Shown here: one piece after another, positions 15,910 through 24,215 of the stretch
Position numbering within the stretch: position 1 is the first letter of the stretch
How the letters are laid out: every line of letters begins with the position of its first letter
NCBI RefSeq assembly: GCF_018614525.1
Contig: NZ_JAGGOL010000094.1
Location: 1-46,589, forward strand
Length of the DNA stretch: 46,589 bases
Reading direction: 5' to 3'
Origin: Streptomyces sp. ISL-11
GTDB lineage: Bacteria; Actinomycetota; Actinomycetes; Streptomycetales; Streptomycetaceae
Translations under genes and position numbers: made by a program
The notes under the pieces: generated by a model
Told to the model about the DNA's origin: nothing
Databases searched by the model: none
Seen by the model: the letters and a program-made list of their open reading frames with translations, nothing else

Positions 15910-17079
15910 ATGGCGACCACGGTGATCACGAACATCAGCAGTCTCGTCACCAACGACCCCTCCCTCGGTGAAGGCCCCCTCGGTCTGATCCAGGACGCGG
16001 CGGTCGTCGTCGACGGTGACCGTGTCGCCTGGGTCGGTAGGTCAAGCAAAGCACCCGCCACTGACAACCGCGTCGACGCCGAGGGCCGCTCCGCGCTCCC
16101 CGGCTTCGTCGACTCCCACTCCCACCTCGTCTTCGCGGGCGACCGCACCGCCGAGTTCAACGCCCGCATGTCCGGGCAGAGCTACAGTGCGGGCGGCATC
16201 CGCACCACGGTCGCCGCGACCCGCGCCGCGAGCGACGAGGCGCTGGAGGCCAACCTCCGGCGCTACCTCCGTGAGGCGCTGCGGCAGGGCACCACCACCC
16301 AGGAGACCAAGTCCGGCTACGGCCTGACCGTCGAGGACGAGGCCCGCGCGCTGCGCGTCGCCGCCGCCCACACGGACGAGGTCACCTACCTCGGTGCGCA
16401 CATCGTCTCCCCCGACTACGCCGACGACCCGGCCGGCTACGTCGACCTCGTCACCGGCCCGATGCTCGACGCCTGCGCCCCGCACGCCCGCTGGATCGAC
16501 GTCTTCTGCGAGCGCGGCGCCTTCGACGGCGACCAGGCCCGTACGATCCTCACCGCCGGTGCCGCCCGCGGCCTGATCCCTCGCGTCCACGCCAACCAGC
16601 TCTCGTACGGGCCCGGCGTCCAGCTCGCCGTGGAGCTCGGCGCGGCCTCCGCCGACCACTGCACGCACCTCACCGACGCGGACGTCGACGCCCTCGCGAG
16701 CGGTGACACCGTGGCGACCCTGCTGCCGGGCGCGGAGTTCTCCACCCGCGCCCAGTGGCCGGACGCCCGCCGCCTCCTCGACGCGGGCGCCACCGTCGCC
16801 CTGTCCACGGACTGCAACCCCGGGTCGTCCTTCACCAGTTCGATGCCGTTCTGCGTGGCGCTGGCCGTACGCGACATGGGGATGACCCCCGACGAGGCCG
16901 TCTGGTCGGCCACGGCGGGCGGCGCGGCGGCCCTCCGCCGCACCGACATCGGCCGCCTCACCCCCGGCACCCGCGCCGACCTCACCCTCCTCGACGCCCC
17001 CAGCCACGTCCACCTCGCCTACCGCCCGGGCGTCCCGCTGGTGTCGGCGGTCTGGCGAAGGGGCGTTCGGGAGCTGTGA
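15910..17079 (+). CDS. hutI: Imidazolonepropionase
   Basis: HutI hydrolyses 4-imidazolone-5-propionate to N-formimidoyl-glutamate, the third step of histidine degradation. It has 389 aa, close to the family norm. Metal-binding motifs are GFVDSHSHLVFAGDR, the substrate-binding ETKSGYGL, VHANQLS, ADHCTHL and STDCNPGSS with the catalytic Asp. The ATG at 15910 lies 12 bases after AAGGAG, a long spacing, and 44 bases after the deiminase stop; no nearer start exists. It closes the operon and is convergent with the winged-helix gene 37 bases on. Confidence 0.95.
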   Translation: MATTVITNISSLVTNDPSLGEGPLGLIQDAAVVVDGDRVAWVGRSSKAPATDNRVDAEGRSALPGFVDSHSHLVFAGDRTAEFNARMSGQSYSAGGIRTTVAATRAASDEALEANLRRYLREALRQGTTTQETKSGYGLTVEDEARALRVAAAHTDEVTYLGAHIVSPDYADDPAGYVDLVTGPMLDACAPHARWIDVFCERGAFDGDQARTILTAGAARGLIPRVHANQLSYGPGVQLAVELGAASADHCTHLTDADVDALASGDTVATLLPGAEFSTRAQWPDARRLLDAGATVALSTDCNPGSSFTSSMPFCVALAVRDMGMTPDEAVWSATAGGAAALRRTDIGRLTPGTRADLTLLDAPSHVHLAYRPGVPLVSAVWRRGVREL

Positions 17080-17116
17080 AATCCGGTCGGATTCGTCGCT
17101 ACAACCTGCCGTAGGG

Positions 17117-17932
17117 TCACGCCGCCGTCGACAGGCGGCAATCCCGGCACTTGCCGGGTCCGGCCGCCCGGAAGGCGCGATCGCAGCCGTCGCAGGTCTG
17201 GAAGGGGAGTGGCTGGTCGGCCCGCGCCACCGGGAGCGAGGGCGGTTCGTCCGGCCTGGCGGGCAGCACCGGTGGCAGCCACGTCGTGAGGCGGTAGCCC
17301 AGGAGGCGGGCAGGCCAGGCGATGGCGCCCAGGGGCAGCTGGCCGGACAGGGTGCGGGCGATCTGGCCTGCGGTGACACCACGGTCGAGCCAGGCCCGTA
17401 CGCCGGGCGCGAGGCGATGCACGTCCCGCTCCGAGAGTACGAGCCGGGGATCGCGGCGCCGCAGCCCGGCCGGCACGTCGGCGGCGGGCGGGTCGGCGGG
17501 CGGGAGCGGGGGCTCCTTCTTGCGTTTCACCAGGTCGACGACCCGGCGGCGAGGCTGTGGTGGCGCACTGCTCTCCCGGCAGCCGGGACGCTCGTACCAA
17601 CTGGTCCGCGTCACCATCACCCCGCCGTCGGCCCGCACGCGCCGCCGTTCCAGGTAACCGGCCTTCTCCAGCTCCCGCAGCGCCCGCGCGATGGTGATCT
17701 CGCCTTCCCGGAAACGGCGGGTCAGATCCTTGATGCCGACGCGCGCACCGTCCGGCAGCGACTGGATGTACACCCCGAGGCCGATCGCGACGGCGGACAG
17801 GTAGGGGTGCTGGGCGAGGTGATTGCCGACGACGGTGAAGTGGCTGTCGTGGCGATGCCGGATGTGGACGATTCCGGCCCACGGGGGCTCGGTGCGCGCG
17901 GACGCGTGCGCGCTAAACTGCGCTGCAGTCAT
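17117..17932 (-). CDS. Winged-helix DNA-binding protein with C-terminal zinc ribbon
   Basis: This 271-aa protein belongs to a paralogous Streptomyces family annotated as helix-turn-helix proteins. Residues about 28-105 hold the conserved core (FTVVGNHLAQHPYLS and AIGLGVYIQSLPDGARVGIK), ending in a winged helix (RALRELEKAGYLERRRVR). A Pro-rich linker follows, then a helical domain (about 165-225). The end is a CxxC...CxxC zinc ribbon (CDGCDRAFRAAGPGKCRDC). The ATG at 17932 has only a weak GAGG nine bases upstream. The core resembles replication-initiator-like winged helices, but a plasmid origin is not seen. Its targets are unknown. Confidence 0.8.
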   Translation of the reverse strand: MTAAQFSAHASARTEPPWAGIVHIRHRHDSHFTVVGNHLAQHPYLSAVAIGLGVYIQSLPDGARVGIKDLTRRFREGEITIARALRELEKAGYLERRRVRADGGVMVTRTSWYERPGCRESSAPPQPRRRVVDLVKRKKEPPLPPADPPAADVPAGLRRRDPRLVLSERDVHRLAPGVRAWLDRGVTAGQIARTLSGQLPLGAIAWPARLLGYRLTTWLPPVLPARPDEPPSLPVARADQPLPFQTCDGCDRAFRAAGPGKCRDCRLSTAA

Positions 17933-18245
17933 TGGGGAAGGCCTCTAGCTTCCTGGATGATCAGGCCCTCGATCGGGATGCCAGTCCCGGCCGGGGGCCG
18001 TCGTCTGTATGGGAGTTGTGGCGCGAACGTACCGCGCCCTTGCCCATACCTGCCACCCAGTCACCCGATGGGGTGACACAGGCGGTTGGGAGTGGTTCGG
18101 TACTTTCCCCCAGTCCTTCTTGACGGGACGTCGAGCAACTCCGGTTCACGGTCCGCCGGGTCCCGGATACCTCGATTCGGTGGCTTTACGGCGCACCACG
18201 GGCCGGTGCCCGAGCCGGGCGCCGATGGCTGCCCCCGCCCGGTGG
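17933..18245. other. Intergenic region with a GTCACCC dyad
   Basis: No gene is supported. The region is the 5' flank of the minus-strand winged-helix gene and the 3' flank of the next minus-strand gene. GTCACCC (18060-18066) and GGGTGAC (18071-18077) form a perfect 7-bp inverted repeat around GATG, which could be an operator or a weak terminator. Confidence 0.45.
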
Positions 18246-18452
18246 TCACGGCCGCGCCCGCCCCCGCGCGTTGATCTCGGCCACTTTGGCGCGCAGCGCG
18301 TCCGCGACCCCGACCGGAGTCACATCCTCCAGCCCGGCTACCCATTCTCTTCCACCGCCGAAGGCCCGCAGGAAAACCCGCGTCGGCGTCGTCTGCATCA
18401 CCTCGCCCACACGATCCCGCTTCGTGTCCAGCACCATGTCTCCGACCTCCAT
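18246..18452 (-). CDS. Small hypothetical protein (PRC/KOW-like fold, Streptomyces family)
   Basis: This 68-aa protein begins MEVGDMVLDTKRDRVGEVM, followed by a strand-rich stretch ending GGGREWVAGLEDV and a short C-terminal helix. The pattern V-x-D-x-x-R-D-R-V-G-x-V-M with a later GGREW is common in small Streptomyces proteins encoded beside XRE regulators; it looks like a small beta-barrel. Start choice is open: ATG 18452 fits the family pattern, ATG 18437 has the better ribosome site (GGAGG), and ATG 18458 is also in frame. It lies 85 bases downstream of the TPR-XRE gene, probably in the same transcript. Function unknown. Confidence 0.6.
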   Translation of the reverse strand: MEVGDMVLDTKRDRVGEVMQTTPTRVFLRAFGGGREWVAGLEDVTPVGVADALRAKVAEINARGRARP

Positions 18453-18537
18453 TGCCATGGCACAGGACGCTACGGAGGCCGGAATCGGCCGGACAATGGC
18501 AGTTTGGCGCGGGGCCGGACGGAAGTGCCACAAGGCG

Positions 18538-19713
18538 TTATAGCGGTACGCCGATAGCGTCGGCGAGTACGCGCATGTCCGGAGTGAGGGTCCTTCTTCT
18601 GCCGATCACCCGGCCCAGGATGTCGTGCGCGTAGCGCTGATTGGGCAGCCACTGCGGGGCCGCTCGCCGGATTCCCAGCAGGACGTCGACGGCCTCCTCG
18701 TACTGACGCGAGCGGACGTGTGCTTCGGCGACGTCCAGGAGGTGGCGGTTGCGGTTGTTCGAGGTCGGCCGCAGCCCGGCGGTGGGTGTGCGTTCGGCGA
18801 GCCGGAGGACGATGTCGGGCCGGTCGGAGACCATCGCGTTCTCGGCGCGCTTGAGCTTCACCGTTACGGGCCCGAAGGCGCGCAGAAAGTCCTTGCCCGG
18901 GGCGAATTCGCGTCCCATGGCCACCGCTGCGGAATGCGCCAGGCGCAGCGCGTCGTCGGCCTCGTCCGGTCTGTTGTCCCTTACGGACGCCGCCGACAGG
19001 CGCAGGAGCAGCCAGCCCCACGCGCTCAGCTCTGCCGGTGTGGCCCGCGAGATGCGGGGCTCGGTGTCGTCCGCCCAGTGGGACGCGAGGTCCCGGGCGG
19101 CAGCGAGCCGGCCTTCCCGGAGGAGGAGCCAGCACTGGGTGCTGACGGTGGCCGCTCCGAGTACGGCGTCCGGTGCCTCGTCGAGCGAGCGTTCCAGGGC
19201 GGTGTGTGCTGCCGCGAACTGCCGGGTCTGGGTGAGAAGCCACCCCGTCAGCTGCATGAGCCGGGCGCGGAGCGCCCGTCCCTCCGCACCGCTGCTCTCC
19301 GCGAGTGCGTCGGCATCGCGGATCAGTGCGGGAAGGATCCCGCTCAGTTCGGCGTACCGGTCGCCCGAAAACAGCGGCAGCGCGGAATCGAGGACATCGC
19401 GCAACCCGGCGACTGTGGGCAGCTCGTCCGGTTCGCCGGATCGTGTGGTCGCTGCCAGAGCCTGGCGTACAGGCTCCCACTGTGTCGCGGGCGGAGCGTC
19501 GTCCCCGTCCGCGTCGGCGATCAGCTGGGTCGTCGGCACGCACAGTGCGACGGCGAGCTGCCGGGCCGTCTCCAGACGCGTGTCGTTCCGCTCGCCCTGT
19601 TCGAGCTTGCGGATCAGCGGCAACGAGACACCCGACTCCGCCGCCAGCTCCCGCTGGCTCAAGCCCCGGCGTTTACGCACGGCTTGCAGCCTTCGGCCGA
19701 CATCGGCACCCAT
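18538..19713 (-). CDS. XRE-family regulator with TPR-like C-terminal domain
   Basis: This 391-aa protein has an N-terminal XRE helix-turn-helix (residues about 7-62; RRLQAVRKRRGLSQRELAAE, then GVSLPLIRKLEQGE) and a long alpha-helical, TPR-like sensor domain (about 100-380; repeated pattern as in AAHTALERSLDEA). This architecture occurs in signalling-peptide-responsive and AfsR/NsdA-like regulators. The start is ATG 19713. No ribosome site precedes it, but TACGCT stands exactly six bases upstream, which fits a leaderless mRNA. The small gene at 18246 follows. Target genes are unknown. Confidence 0.85.
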   Translation of the reverse strand: MGADVGRRLQAVRKRRGLSQRELAAESGVSLPLIRKLEQGERNDTRLETARQLAVALCVPTTQLIADADGDDAPPATQWEPVRQALAATTRSGEPDELPTVAGLRDVLDSALPLFSGDRYAELSGILPALIRDADALAESSGAEGRALRARLMQLTGWLLTQTRQFAAAHTALERSLDEAPDAVLGAATVSTQCWLLLREGRLAAARDLASHWADDTEPRISRATPAELSAWGWLLLRLSAASVRDNRPDEADDALRLAHSAAVAMGREFAPGKDFLRAFGPVTVKLKRAENAMVSDRPDIVLRLAERTPTAGLRPTSNNRNRHLLDVAEAHVRSRQYEEAVDVLLGIRRAAPQWLPNQRYAHDILGRVIGRRRTLTPDMRVLADAIGVPL

Positions 19714-19719
19714 GCCCCG

Positions 19720-19725
19720 AGCGTA
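19720..19725 (-). promoter_or_regulatory. -10 element for a leaderless transcript of the TPR-XRE gene
   Basis: On the minus strand TACGCT is followed by six bases and then the ATG at 19713, so transcription would start at or next to the A of the start codon. No -35 hexamer is clear. Confidence 0.45.
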
Positions 19726-19857
19726 CGCTCCGCGCTGTGCCGCGCACCGAGTACTACGACGATCCGGGCGCCCCGAGGCCTGTACACCGCCGCCCCTCCC
19801 ACCGCGCGGGAAAGGCGCGGCCGAGGGGCGGGCGAATCGGTGGCGGACAGGCCGGGG

Positions 19858-20748
19858 TCACTCCTCGACGGTCAGCCCCCGGCGCAACCGCACCAGCGTG
19901 CGGGAGAGCAGCCTGGAGACGTGCATCTGGGAGATGCCCAGTTCCTCGCCGATCTCCGACTGGGTCATGTTCGCCACGAAGCGCAGCGACAGGATCTTCC
20001 GGTCGCGCGGCGCCAGTTCGGCGATCATGGGCTTGAGGGACTCGACGTACTCGATGCCTTCGAGGCCGTGGTCCTCATAGCCGATGCGGGCGGTGAGGGA
20101 TCCCTCCGCGTCGTCCTCGTCGGGCTGGGCGTCCAGCGAGCTCGCGGTGTACGCGTTGCTCGCGGCCATGCCCTCGACGACCTCTTCCTCGGCGATGCCG
20201 AGGCGCTCGGCCAGTTCGGCCACGGTGGGGGAGCGGTCGAGCTGCTGGGCCAGTTCGTCGCGGGTCTTGGCCAGGTCGATGCGGAGTTCCTGCAGGCGTC
20301 GCGGGACGCGCACCGACCAGCTGGTGTCGCGGAAGAACCGCTTGATCTCGCCGATGATGGTCGGCATCGCGAAGGTGGGGAACTCGACGCCCCGGCTGAG
20401 CTCGAAGCGGTCGATGGCCTTGATCAGGCCGATCGTGCCGACCTGGACGATGTCCTCCATCGGCTCGCTGCGCGAGCGGAACCGCGCGGCGGCGAACTTC
20501 ACGAGCGCCAGGTTCAGTTCGACCAGGGTGTTGCGTACGTAGGCGTGTTCGTGGGTGCCCTCTTCGAGCTCCACGAGCCGTGCGAAGAGTGTCTTGGACA
20601 GAGCCCGTGCGTCGAGCGGTCCCACCTCGTCGTACGGCGGGATCACGGGGAGTCCGGAGTTCTCGGGCTCCAACTGCTCGGGCGGGGTTGTCGACGAGGC
20701 GGTCTCCCGAGAGTATTCGGTGCGCGGTTCGTCGAGCCGGGGTGACAT
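19858..20748 (-). CDS. sigI: RNA polymerase sigma factor, SigB/SigF family (SigI-like)
   Basis: This is an alternative sigma factor of the SigB/F/G group, 296 aa. Region 2 is RSEPMEDIVQVGTIGLIKAI through RGVEFPTFAMPTIIGEIKRF. Region 3 follows with RDTSWSVRVPRRLQELRIDL, and region 4 is MIAELAPRDRKILSLRFVAN with the helix-turn-helix SEIGEELGISQMHVSRLLSR. The ATG at 20748 is chosen over 20772 because GGAGGAG lies six bases before it. It is divergent from a STAS antagonist and a HATPase anti-sigma gene, an arrangement like the S. coelicolor sigI-arsI-prsI locus; the hut genes nearby agree with that region. The symbol rests on this context. Confidence 0.9.
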   Translation of the reverse strand: MSPRLDEPRTEYSRETASSTTPPEQLEPENSGLPVIPPYDEVGPLDARALSKTLFARLVELEEGTHEHAYVRNTLVELNLALVKFAAARFRSRSEPMEDIVQVGTIGLIKAIDRFELSRGVEFPTFAMPTIIGEIKRFFRDTSWSVRVPRRLQELRIDLAKTRDELAQQLDRSPTVAELAERLGIAEEEVVEGMAASNAYTASSLDAQPDEDDAEGSLTARIGYEDHGLEGIEYVESLKPMIAELAPRDRKILSLRFVANMTQSEIGEELGISQMHVSRLLSRTLVRLRRGLTVEE

Positions 20749-20880
20749 GGTCTCCTCCATCATTCTCGGCATATGGCCGCCGATGCCTTGACTTCTTGCT
20801 GCGGTTTGCGGCGCCTCCAGAGCCGTCGTGGTGGATGTCGTCTACTAGCCCTACCTGTCTTGACCTCCCTATGGCAAGTG

Positions 20881-20910
20881 CGTCATGTCCCCTTTTGTCT
20901 GGACATGACG
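20881..20910. promoter_or_regulatory. Perfect 10-bp inverted repeat in the sigma/antagonist divergent region
   Basis: CGTCATGTCC (20881-20890) and GGACATGACG (20901-20910) are exact inverted repeats separated by ten bases (CCTTTTGTCT). One full helical turn between arm edges is typical of a dimeric repressor site. It lies between the divergent starts at 20748 and 20988. Confidence 0.6.
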
Positions 20911-20987
20911 GATCTTCGGCTACCGGTCGTCGTATCAAAGGCGTAGTGTTCTGACAGGCCAGGCAGGCACACCGAGAAGGGATGCGC

Positions 20988-21356
20988 ATGGACCGCGAAA
21001 TGGTCGGCAGTGCGAGCAGGGGCCGGCTGCATGTAGAGGTCCGGCGCCACGGCGTGAGCGCGATCGTGACGCCGGAGGGTGAGCTCGATCACCACACGGC
21101 CGAGCTGCTGCGCGAGCCCCTCGACGCCTGCGTCGAGCAGGGACTCACCCGCGTGGTGGTCGACTGCTCCAAGCTGGAGTTCTGCGATTCCACGGGGCTG
21201 AACGTGCTCCTCGGTGCCCGGCTCACCGCCGAGGCCGCCGGAGGCGCCGTCCACCTCGCGGCGATGCGGCCCGTGGTCGCCAGGGTCTTCGAGATCACCG
21301 GTGCCGAGGCCGTCTTCACCGTGCATGACACGCTCGACGCGGCCATCGCCGAATGA
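20988..21356 (+). CDS. arsI: Anti-sigma factor antagonist, STAS domain (ArsI-like)
   Basis: This SpoIIAA/RsbV-type antagonist frees a sigma factor by binding the anti-sigma kinase when unphosphorylated. It has 122 aa. The single STAS domain shows VTPEGELDHHTAELL and the phosphorylation loop FCDSTGLNVLL with Ser68. ATG 20988 is chosen because GAAGGG lies six bases before it; the ATG at 20982 abuts that ribosome site. It lies divergent from the sigma gene and 190 bases before the kinase gene, completing a partner-switching module. Confidence 0.88.
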   Translation: MDREMVGSASRGRLHVEVRRHGVSAIVTPEGELDHHTAELLREPLDACVEQGLTRVVVDCSKLEFCDSTGLNVLLGARLTAEAAGGAVHLAAMRPVVARVFEITGAEAVFTVHDTLDAAIAE

Positions 21357-21377
21357 CTCCCGGCGGCCCTGCCGCCA

Positions 21378-21412
21378 CCTGTGTATTTCTGACGCGTTAC
21401 CCGCGTCACAGG
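21378..21412. terminator. Stem-loop between antagonist and anti-sigma genes
   Basis: GACGCG (21391-21396) pairs with CGCGTC (21402-21407) around TTACC, with an outer CCTGTG/CACAGG pairing at 21378-21383 and 21407-21412. It may partly terminate or process the transcript after the antagonist gene. Confidence 0.4.
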
Positions 21413-21548
21413 GTCCGTACCGAAGTAGTGGGTGTTCCCCTCGTACGGTCGGGCAGGAGTCTGCTGAATCCGTTCCCATGCGCCAGGCGACCCAGGTGAC
21501 CAGGTGACCAACTTTTCTCAATCGGTGAATCGGTGAGGTGAAGCGCTG

Positions 21549-22052
21549 ATGAGCACCACCCGGTCGTACCCGCCGCCGGGCGAGCCCGGTCCGGAGGCGG
21601 GCGGCGGCGCGTCGGCCCGCACCTCGCCGCATCCGCCGGGCGCCGGGCAGGTACGCAGGCTGCACCTCGTCGGGGTGAGCGGCGCCGTGCCGCGGTCCCG
21701 CGATTTCACCCGCCAGGCGCTGACGGACTGGGGCTGGCTGCCCGCGGCCGGCGCCGACCGGCGGGCCGCCGCCGAGGACGTCCTGCTGGTCGTCTCCGAG
21801 CTGGTCACCAACGCCTGCCTGCACGCCGAGGGCCCCGAGGAGCTGCGCGTCAGCTTCGTCGGCAAGGTGCTGCGGCTGGAGGTCGTCGACCTCGGCGCCG
21901 GCACGCCCGCACCCCGCACCCCGCACCGCGCGGGCCGGCCGGGCGGCCACGGCATGTTCATCGTGCAGCGGCTCTGCCTGGACTGGGGCGTCGTGCGCGA
22001 CGAAGCGGGCGAGGGAAAGACGGTCTGGGCCGAGCTGGCCGCCCCCGCGTAA
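21549..22052 (+). CDS. prsI: Anti-sigma factor, RsbW/SpoIIAB-type HATPase (PrsI-like)
   Basis: This serine-kinase-type anti-sigma factor has 167 aa and a single HATPase_c domain. The N box is SELVTNACLHAEG (about residues 80-92), the G1 box DLGAGTP and the G2 region GGHGMFIV, followed by a C-terminal strand. The first 35 residues are a Pro/Gly-rich, probably disordered tail. The inferred role is to bind the divergent sigma factor and phosphorylate the antagonist. The ATG at 21549 follows GTGAGGTGAAG. Just upstream are short tandem repeats (CAGGTGAC near 21490-21510, ATCGGTGA near 21520-21535), origin unknown. A strong terminator follows. Confidence 0.85.
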   Translation: MSTTRSYPPPGEPGPEAGGGASARTSPHPPGAGQVRRLHLVGVSGAVPRSRDFTRQALTDWGWLPAAGADRRAAAEDVLLVVSELVTNACLHAEGPEELRVSFVGKVLRLEVVDLGAGTPAPRTPHRAGRPGGHGMFIVQRLCLDWGVVRDEAGEGKTVWAELAAPA

Positions 22053-22101
22053 CGGCGGACGTGCGGCGCCCCGCGCGCCGCACCCGTCCCCTCGGCCCCG
22101 C

Positions 22102-22129
22102 ACACGCCGCCGTTCCCACGGCGGCGTGT
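22102..22129 (+). terminator. Terminator after the anti-sigma gene
   Basis: ACACGCCGCCGT (22102-22113) pairs perfectly with ACGGCGGCGTGT (22118-22129) across TCCC, about 50 bases after the stop codon. Confidence 0.8.
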
Positions 22130-22232
22130 TCCGTGTCTTCCCTCCGCGAGGTCCCCGGCGTACTGTCGGCGCCCGATCTGATGTGTCGTCAGTAAGTTTC
22201 GGCGACGGCACCGGACGAGAGGGGAACCCGAG

Positions 22233-23090
22233 GTGTCCCACTTCCCACGCCGCGCCGCGCGCCGGTCGAGCGCGCTCACGGCCGCCGCGACCCTGGCCGG
22301 CGGGACGATCCTGCTGCTCGCCCCGGCCGCGCACGCCGTCACGGTCGACGTCAATTACCAGTGCAAGACCCCGATCGGCGACCGCAGCGCCGTGTCACCC
22401 ATCGACATCAAGGGCGTCGCGAGCGGCAGCGCGTACAAACTCACCATGTCCTTCGAGAAGGGCGTCTCCTCCAGCCCCGTCCCGCTCGGCAAGGGCGCGA
22501 TGACGCCGAGCGCGGTGATCAGACTCGGCGGCGCGGAGAGCGGCACGGTGGCCGTCACCGGACCCGCCAACGACCAGGAGATACCCGCCAACACCCCCAT
22601 CAAGATCAGTGACTTGTCGGGCACCTACACGCCCAAGAAGAGCGGCTCGGTCACCTTCACGGCCTCCACCCTCACCATCATGGCGCTGGGCACGACCACC
22701 ACCTGCACGCCCACCAACAACCCCAAGCCGTCGCTGACCCTCGACGTCAAGGGGCCGGGAGGATCGTCGGGCGGCTCCGGCAGTACGGGCGGATCCACCT
22801 CGGGATCCACCGGCGGATCCAGCGGTACGGGCGGGTCCAGCGGTACGGGCGGGTCGACGGGCGGCTCCAGCGGCACGACCGGCGGTACGGGCTCCACCGG
22901 CGGCTCCGGATCCTCCTCCACCGGCGGTTCCGCTTCCACCGGAGGCTCTGCTTCCACAGGGGGCGGCCAGCTCCCCCAGACCGGCCCCGCCGACTCCGCC
23001 GTCGCCCTCGGCACCCTCGGCGGCACGGTCCTCCTCGCCGGGGTCGCCGGCACCCTCTGGCTCACCCGCCGGAACCGCGCAGCGGGCTAG
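22233..23090 (+). CDS. LPQTG-type cell-wall-anchored surface protein
   Basis: This is an exported protein of 285 aa. The signal peptide (basic RRAARR, hydrophobic core, cleavage near AHA about residue 35) precedes a beta-rich domain (about 36-175) with two Cys (YQC and TTTCTP) that may form a disulfide. A Gly/Ser/Thr-rich spacer (about 178-246, DNA tandem repeats 22764-22965) then leads to the sorting signal LPQTG at 247-251, a hydrophobic helix and RRNR tail. Sortase would link it to peptidoglycan. The GTG at 22233 follows GAGGGG. No sortase gene is in the window. Function unknown; adhesin or spore-wall protein are possible. Confidence 0.85.
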   Translation: MSHFPRRAARRSSALTAAATLAGGTILLLAPAAHAVTVDVNYQCKTPIGDRSAVSPIDIKGVASGSAYKLTMSFEKGVSSSPVPLGKGAMTPSAVIRLGGAESGTVAVTGPANDQEIPANTPIKISDLSGTYTPKKSGSVTFTASTLTIMALGTTTTCTPTNNPKPSLTLDVKGPGGSSGGSGSTGGSTSGSTGGSSGTGGSSGTGGSTGGSSGTTGGTGSTGGSGSSSTGGSASTGGSASTGGGQLPQTGPADSAVALGTLGGTVLLAGVAGTLWLTRRNRAAG

Positions 23091-23100
23091 TCCGTGTCCG

Positions 23101-23290
23101 GCGGCCCATGTGCGCGGGCGCTGCGGGCCGTGTCGCGCACACCACCGCTGCGCAAATCCATCCCGTTGGGGGCACCTCCCAGCGGTAGCTGGGGGAGTTT
23201 GAGGACGCGCCCGCGGGGCGCTCGCCGCCGCAGGCGGCAAAGACGGCCCGCAGCCGAAGACTCCGCCGGACCTGCCCAGGCCGCCGTACA
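23101..23290. repeat. Streptomyces intergenic repeat (GGTAGCTGGGGGAG type)
   Basis: The core at 23162-23209 starts CCCGTTGGGGGCACC and contains the hairpin CTCCCAGC-GGTA-GCTGGGGGAG followed by TTTGAGGACGCG. The same core, one base shorter, is at 29534-29580. Flanking GC hairpins (GCCGCCGCAGGCGGC) belong to the element. Confidence 0.75.
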
Positions 23291-23315
23291 CGCACGCCCC
23301 GCACAGGAGCCGCCG

Positions 23316-24215
23316 ATGACATCCCGTACCCGCGGCGCGCCCCGCGCCACCGCGCTCGCCGCCGCCGTCGTCCTCCTGGCGGCCACGCCAGCCGCCGCGG
23401 ACGACAAGCCCTGGACGGCGGCGCCCGCGCCCCCGGGCCGGGCCGCGCCCGGCGCGGAGGACCGGACGGCGTTCTACCTGGAGGGCGGGCCGGGCACGGT
23501 CTTCGAGGACAAGCTGACCGTGGTCAACCTCTCCGCCCGCGCCCGGACCCTCGACGTACGGGCCACCGGGCCGTGGATCGCCCTGGCCGCGCGGCACGTA
23601 CGGGTCCCGCCGCGCACCCGCGCCGACATCCCGCTCACCGTGACCGTCCCCGGCGGCGCCCCGGCCGGCGACCACCCCGGCACGCTCGTCGTCAGCGGGG
23701 ACGGCCGCCAGGCACGCGTCCGGCTCGCCGTGCGCGTCACCGGCGGGCCCGCGCTGCGCGCGCTCACGGTCGAGAACGTCCGCGTCGAGCGCGCGGGCAC
23801 CGGCGCGGTCATCCGCTACGCCCTGGTCAACCGGGGCAACACCGCGCTCGCCCCGCACCTGACGATCCGCGCCGACGGCCTCCTCGGCACGGTCTGGCGC
23901 CGCACGGCGAGCGGTGTGCCCGCCGAGCTGCCGCCCGGCCGGAGCCTGCGGCTCAGCGAGCGGTGGCCGGACGCCCCGCGCCTGGACCGGGTCGATGTCC
24001 TGGTGACGGCGAGCGCCCCGGGCGCCGCACGTGCCTCCGCTTCCGGTTCGTATGCGCCGCTGCCGTGGGTGCTGCCGGCCCTGGGCGGGCTGGGCCTGGC
24101 CCTCGTCGCCGCCGCGGGGCTCCTCGTGCGCCGCCACAGCCGCCGGAGCAGGCGCAGGCGGGCCGGGAGCCCCTCTCCGCGCCCCCTGACGCCCGCGCCG
24201 GAAGCCCCGGCGTGA
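23316..24215 (+). CDS. Exported membrane-anchored protein with Ig-like domains (DUF916/WxL-like)
   Basis: This 299-aa protein has a signal peptide (residues 1-29, cleavage near AAA-DDK). Two beta-sandwich regions follow (about 45-120 and 135-240; FEDKLTVVNLSARARTLDVR, IPLTVTVPGGAPAGDHPGTL, YALVNRGNTALAPHLTIRAD). Then come a membrane helix (about 248-271) and a very basic cytoplasmic tail (RRHSRRSRRRR). The layout matches DUF916/WxL-associated surface proteins that bind cell wall. The ATG at 23316 follows AGGAG. The stop overlaps the next GTG, so the pair is translationally coupled. Confidence 0.8.
   Translation: MTSRTRGAPRATALAAAVVLLAATPAAADDKPWTAAPAPPGRAAPGAEDRTAFYLEGGPGTVFEDKLTVVNLSARARTLDVRATGPWIALAARHVRVPPRTRADIPLTVTVPGGAPAGDHPGTLVVSGDGRQARVRLAVRVTGGPALRALTVENVRVERAGTGAVIRYALVNRGNTALAPHLTIRADGLLGTVWRRTASGVPAELPPGRSLRLSERWPDAPRLDRVDVLVTASAPGAARASASGSYAPLPWVLPALGGLGLALVAAAGLLVRRHSRRSRRRRAGSPSPRPLTPAPEAPA

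Noticed and set aside
22764..22965. CRISPR-like array
   Set aside because: The periodic DNA is an in-frame Gly/Ser/Thr spacer of the LPQTG protein, with no constant repeat-spacer structure.
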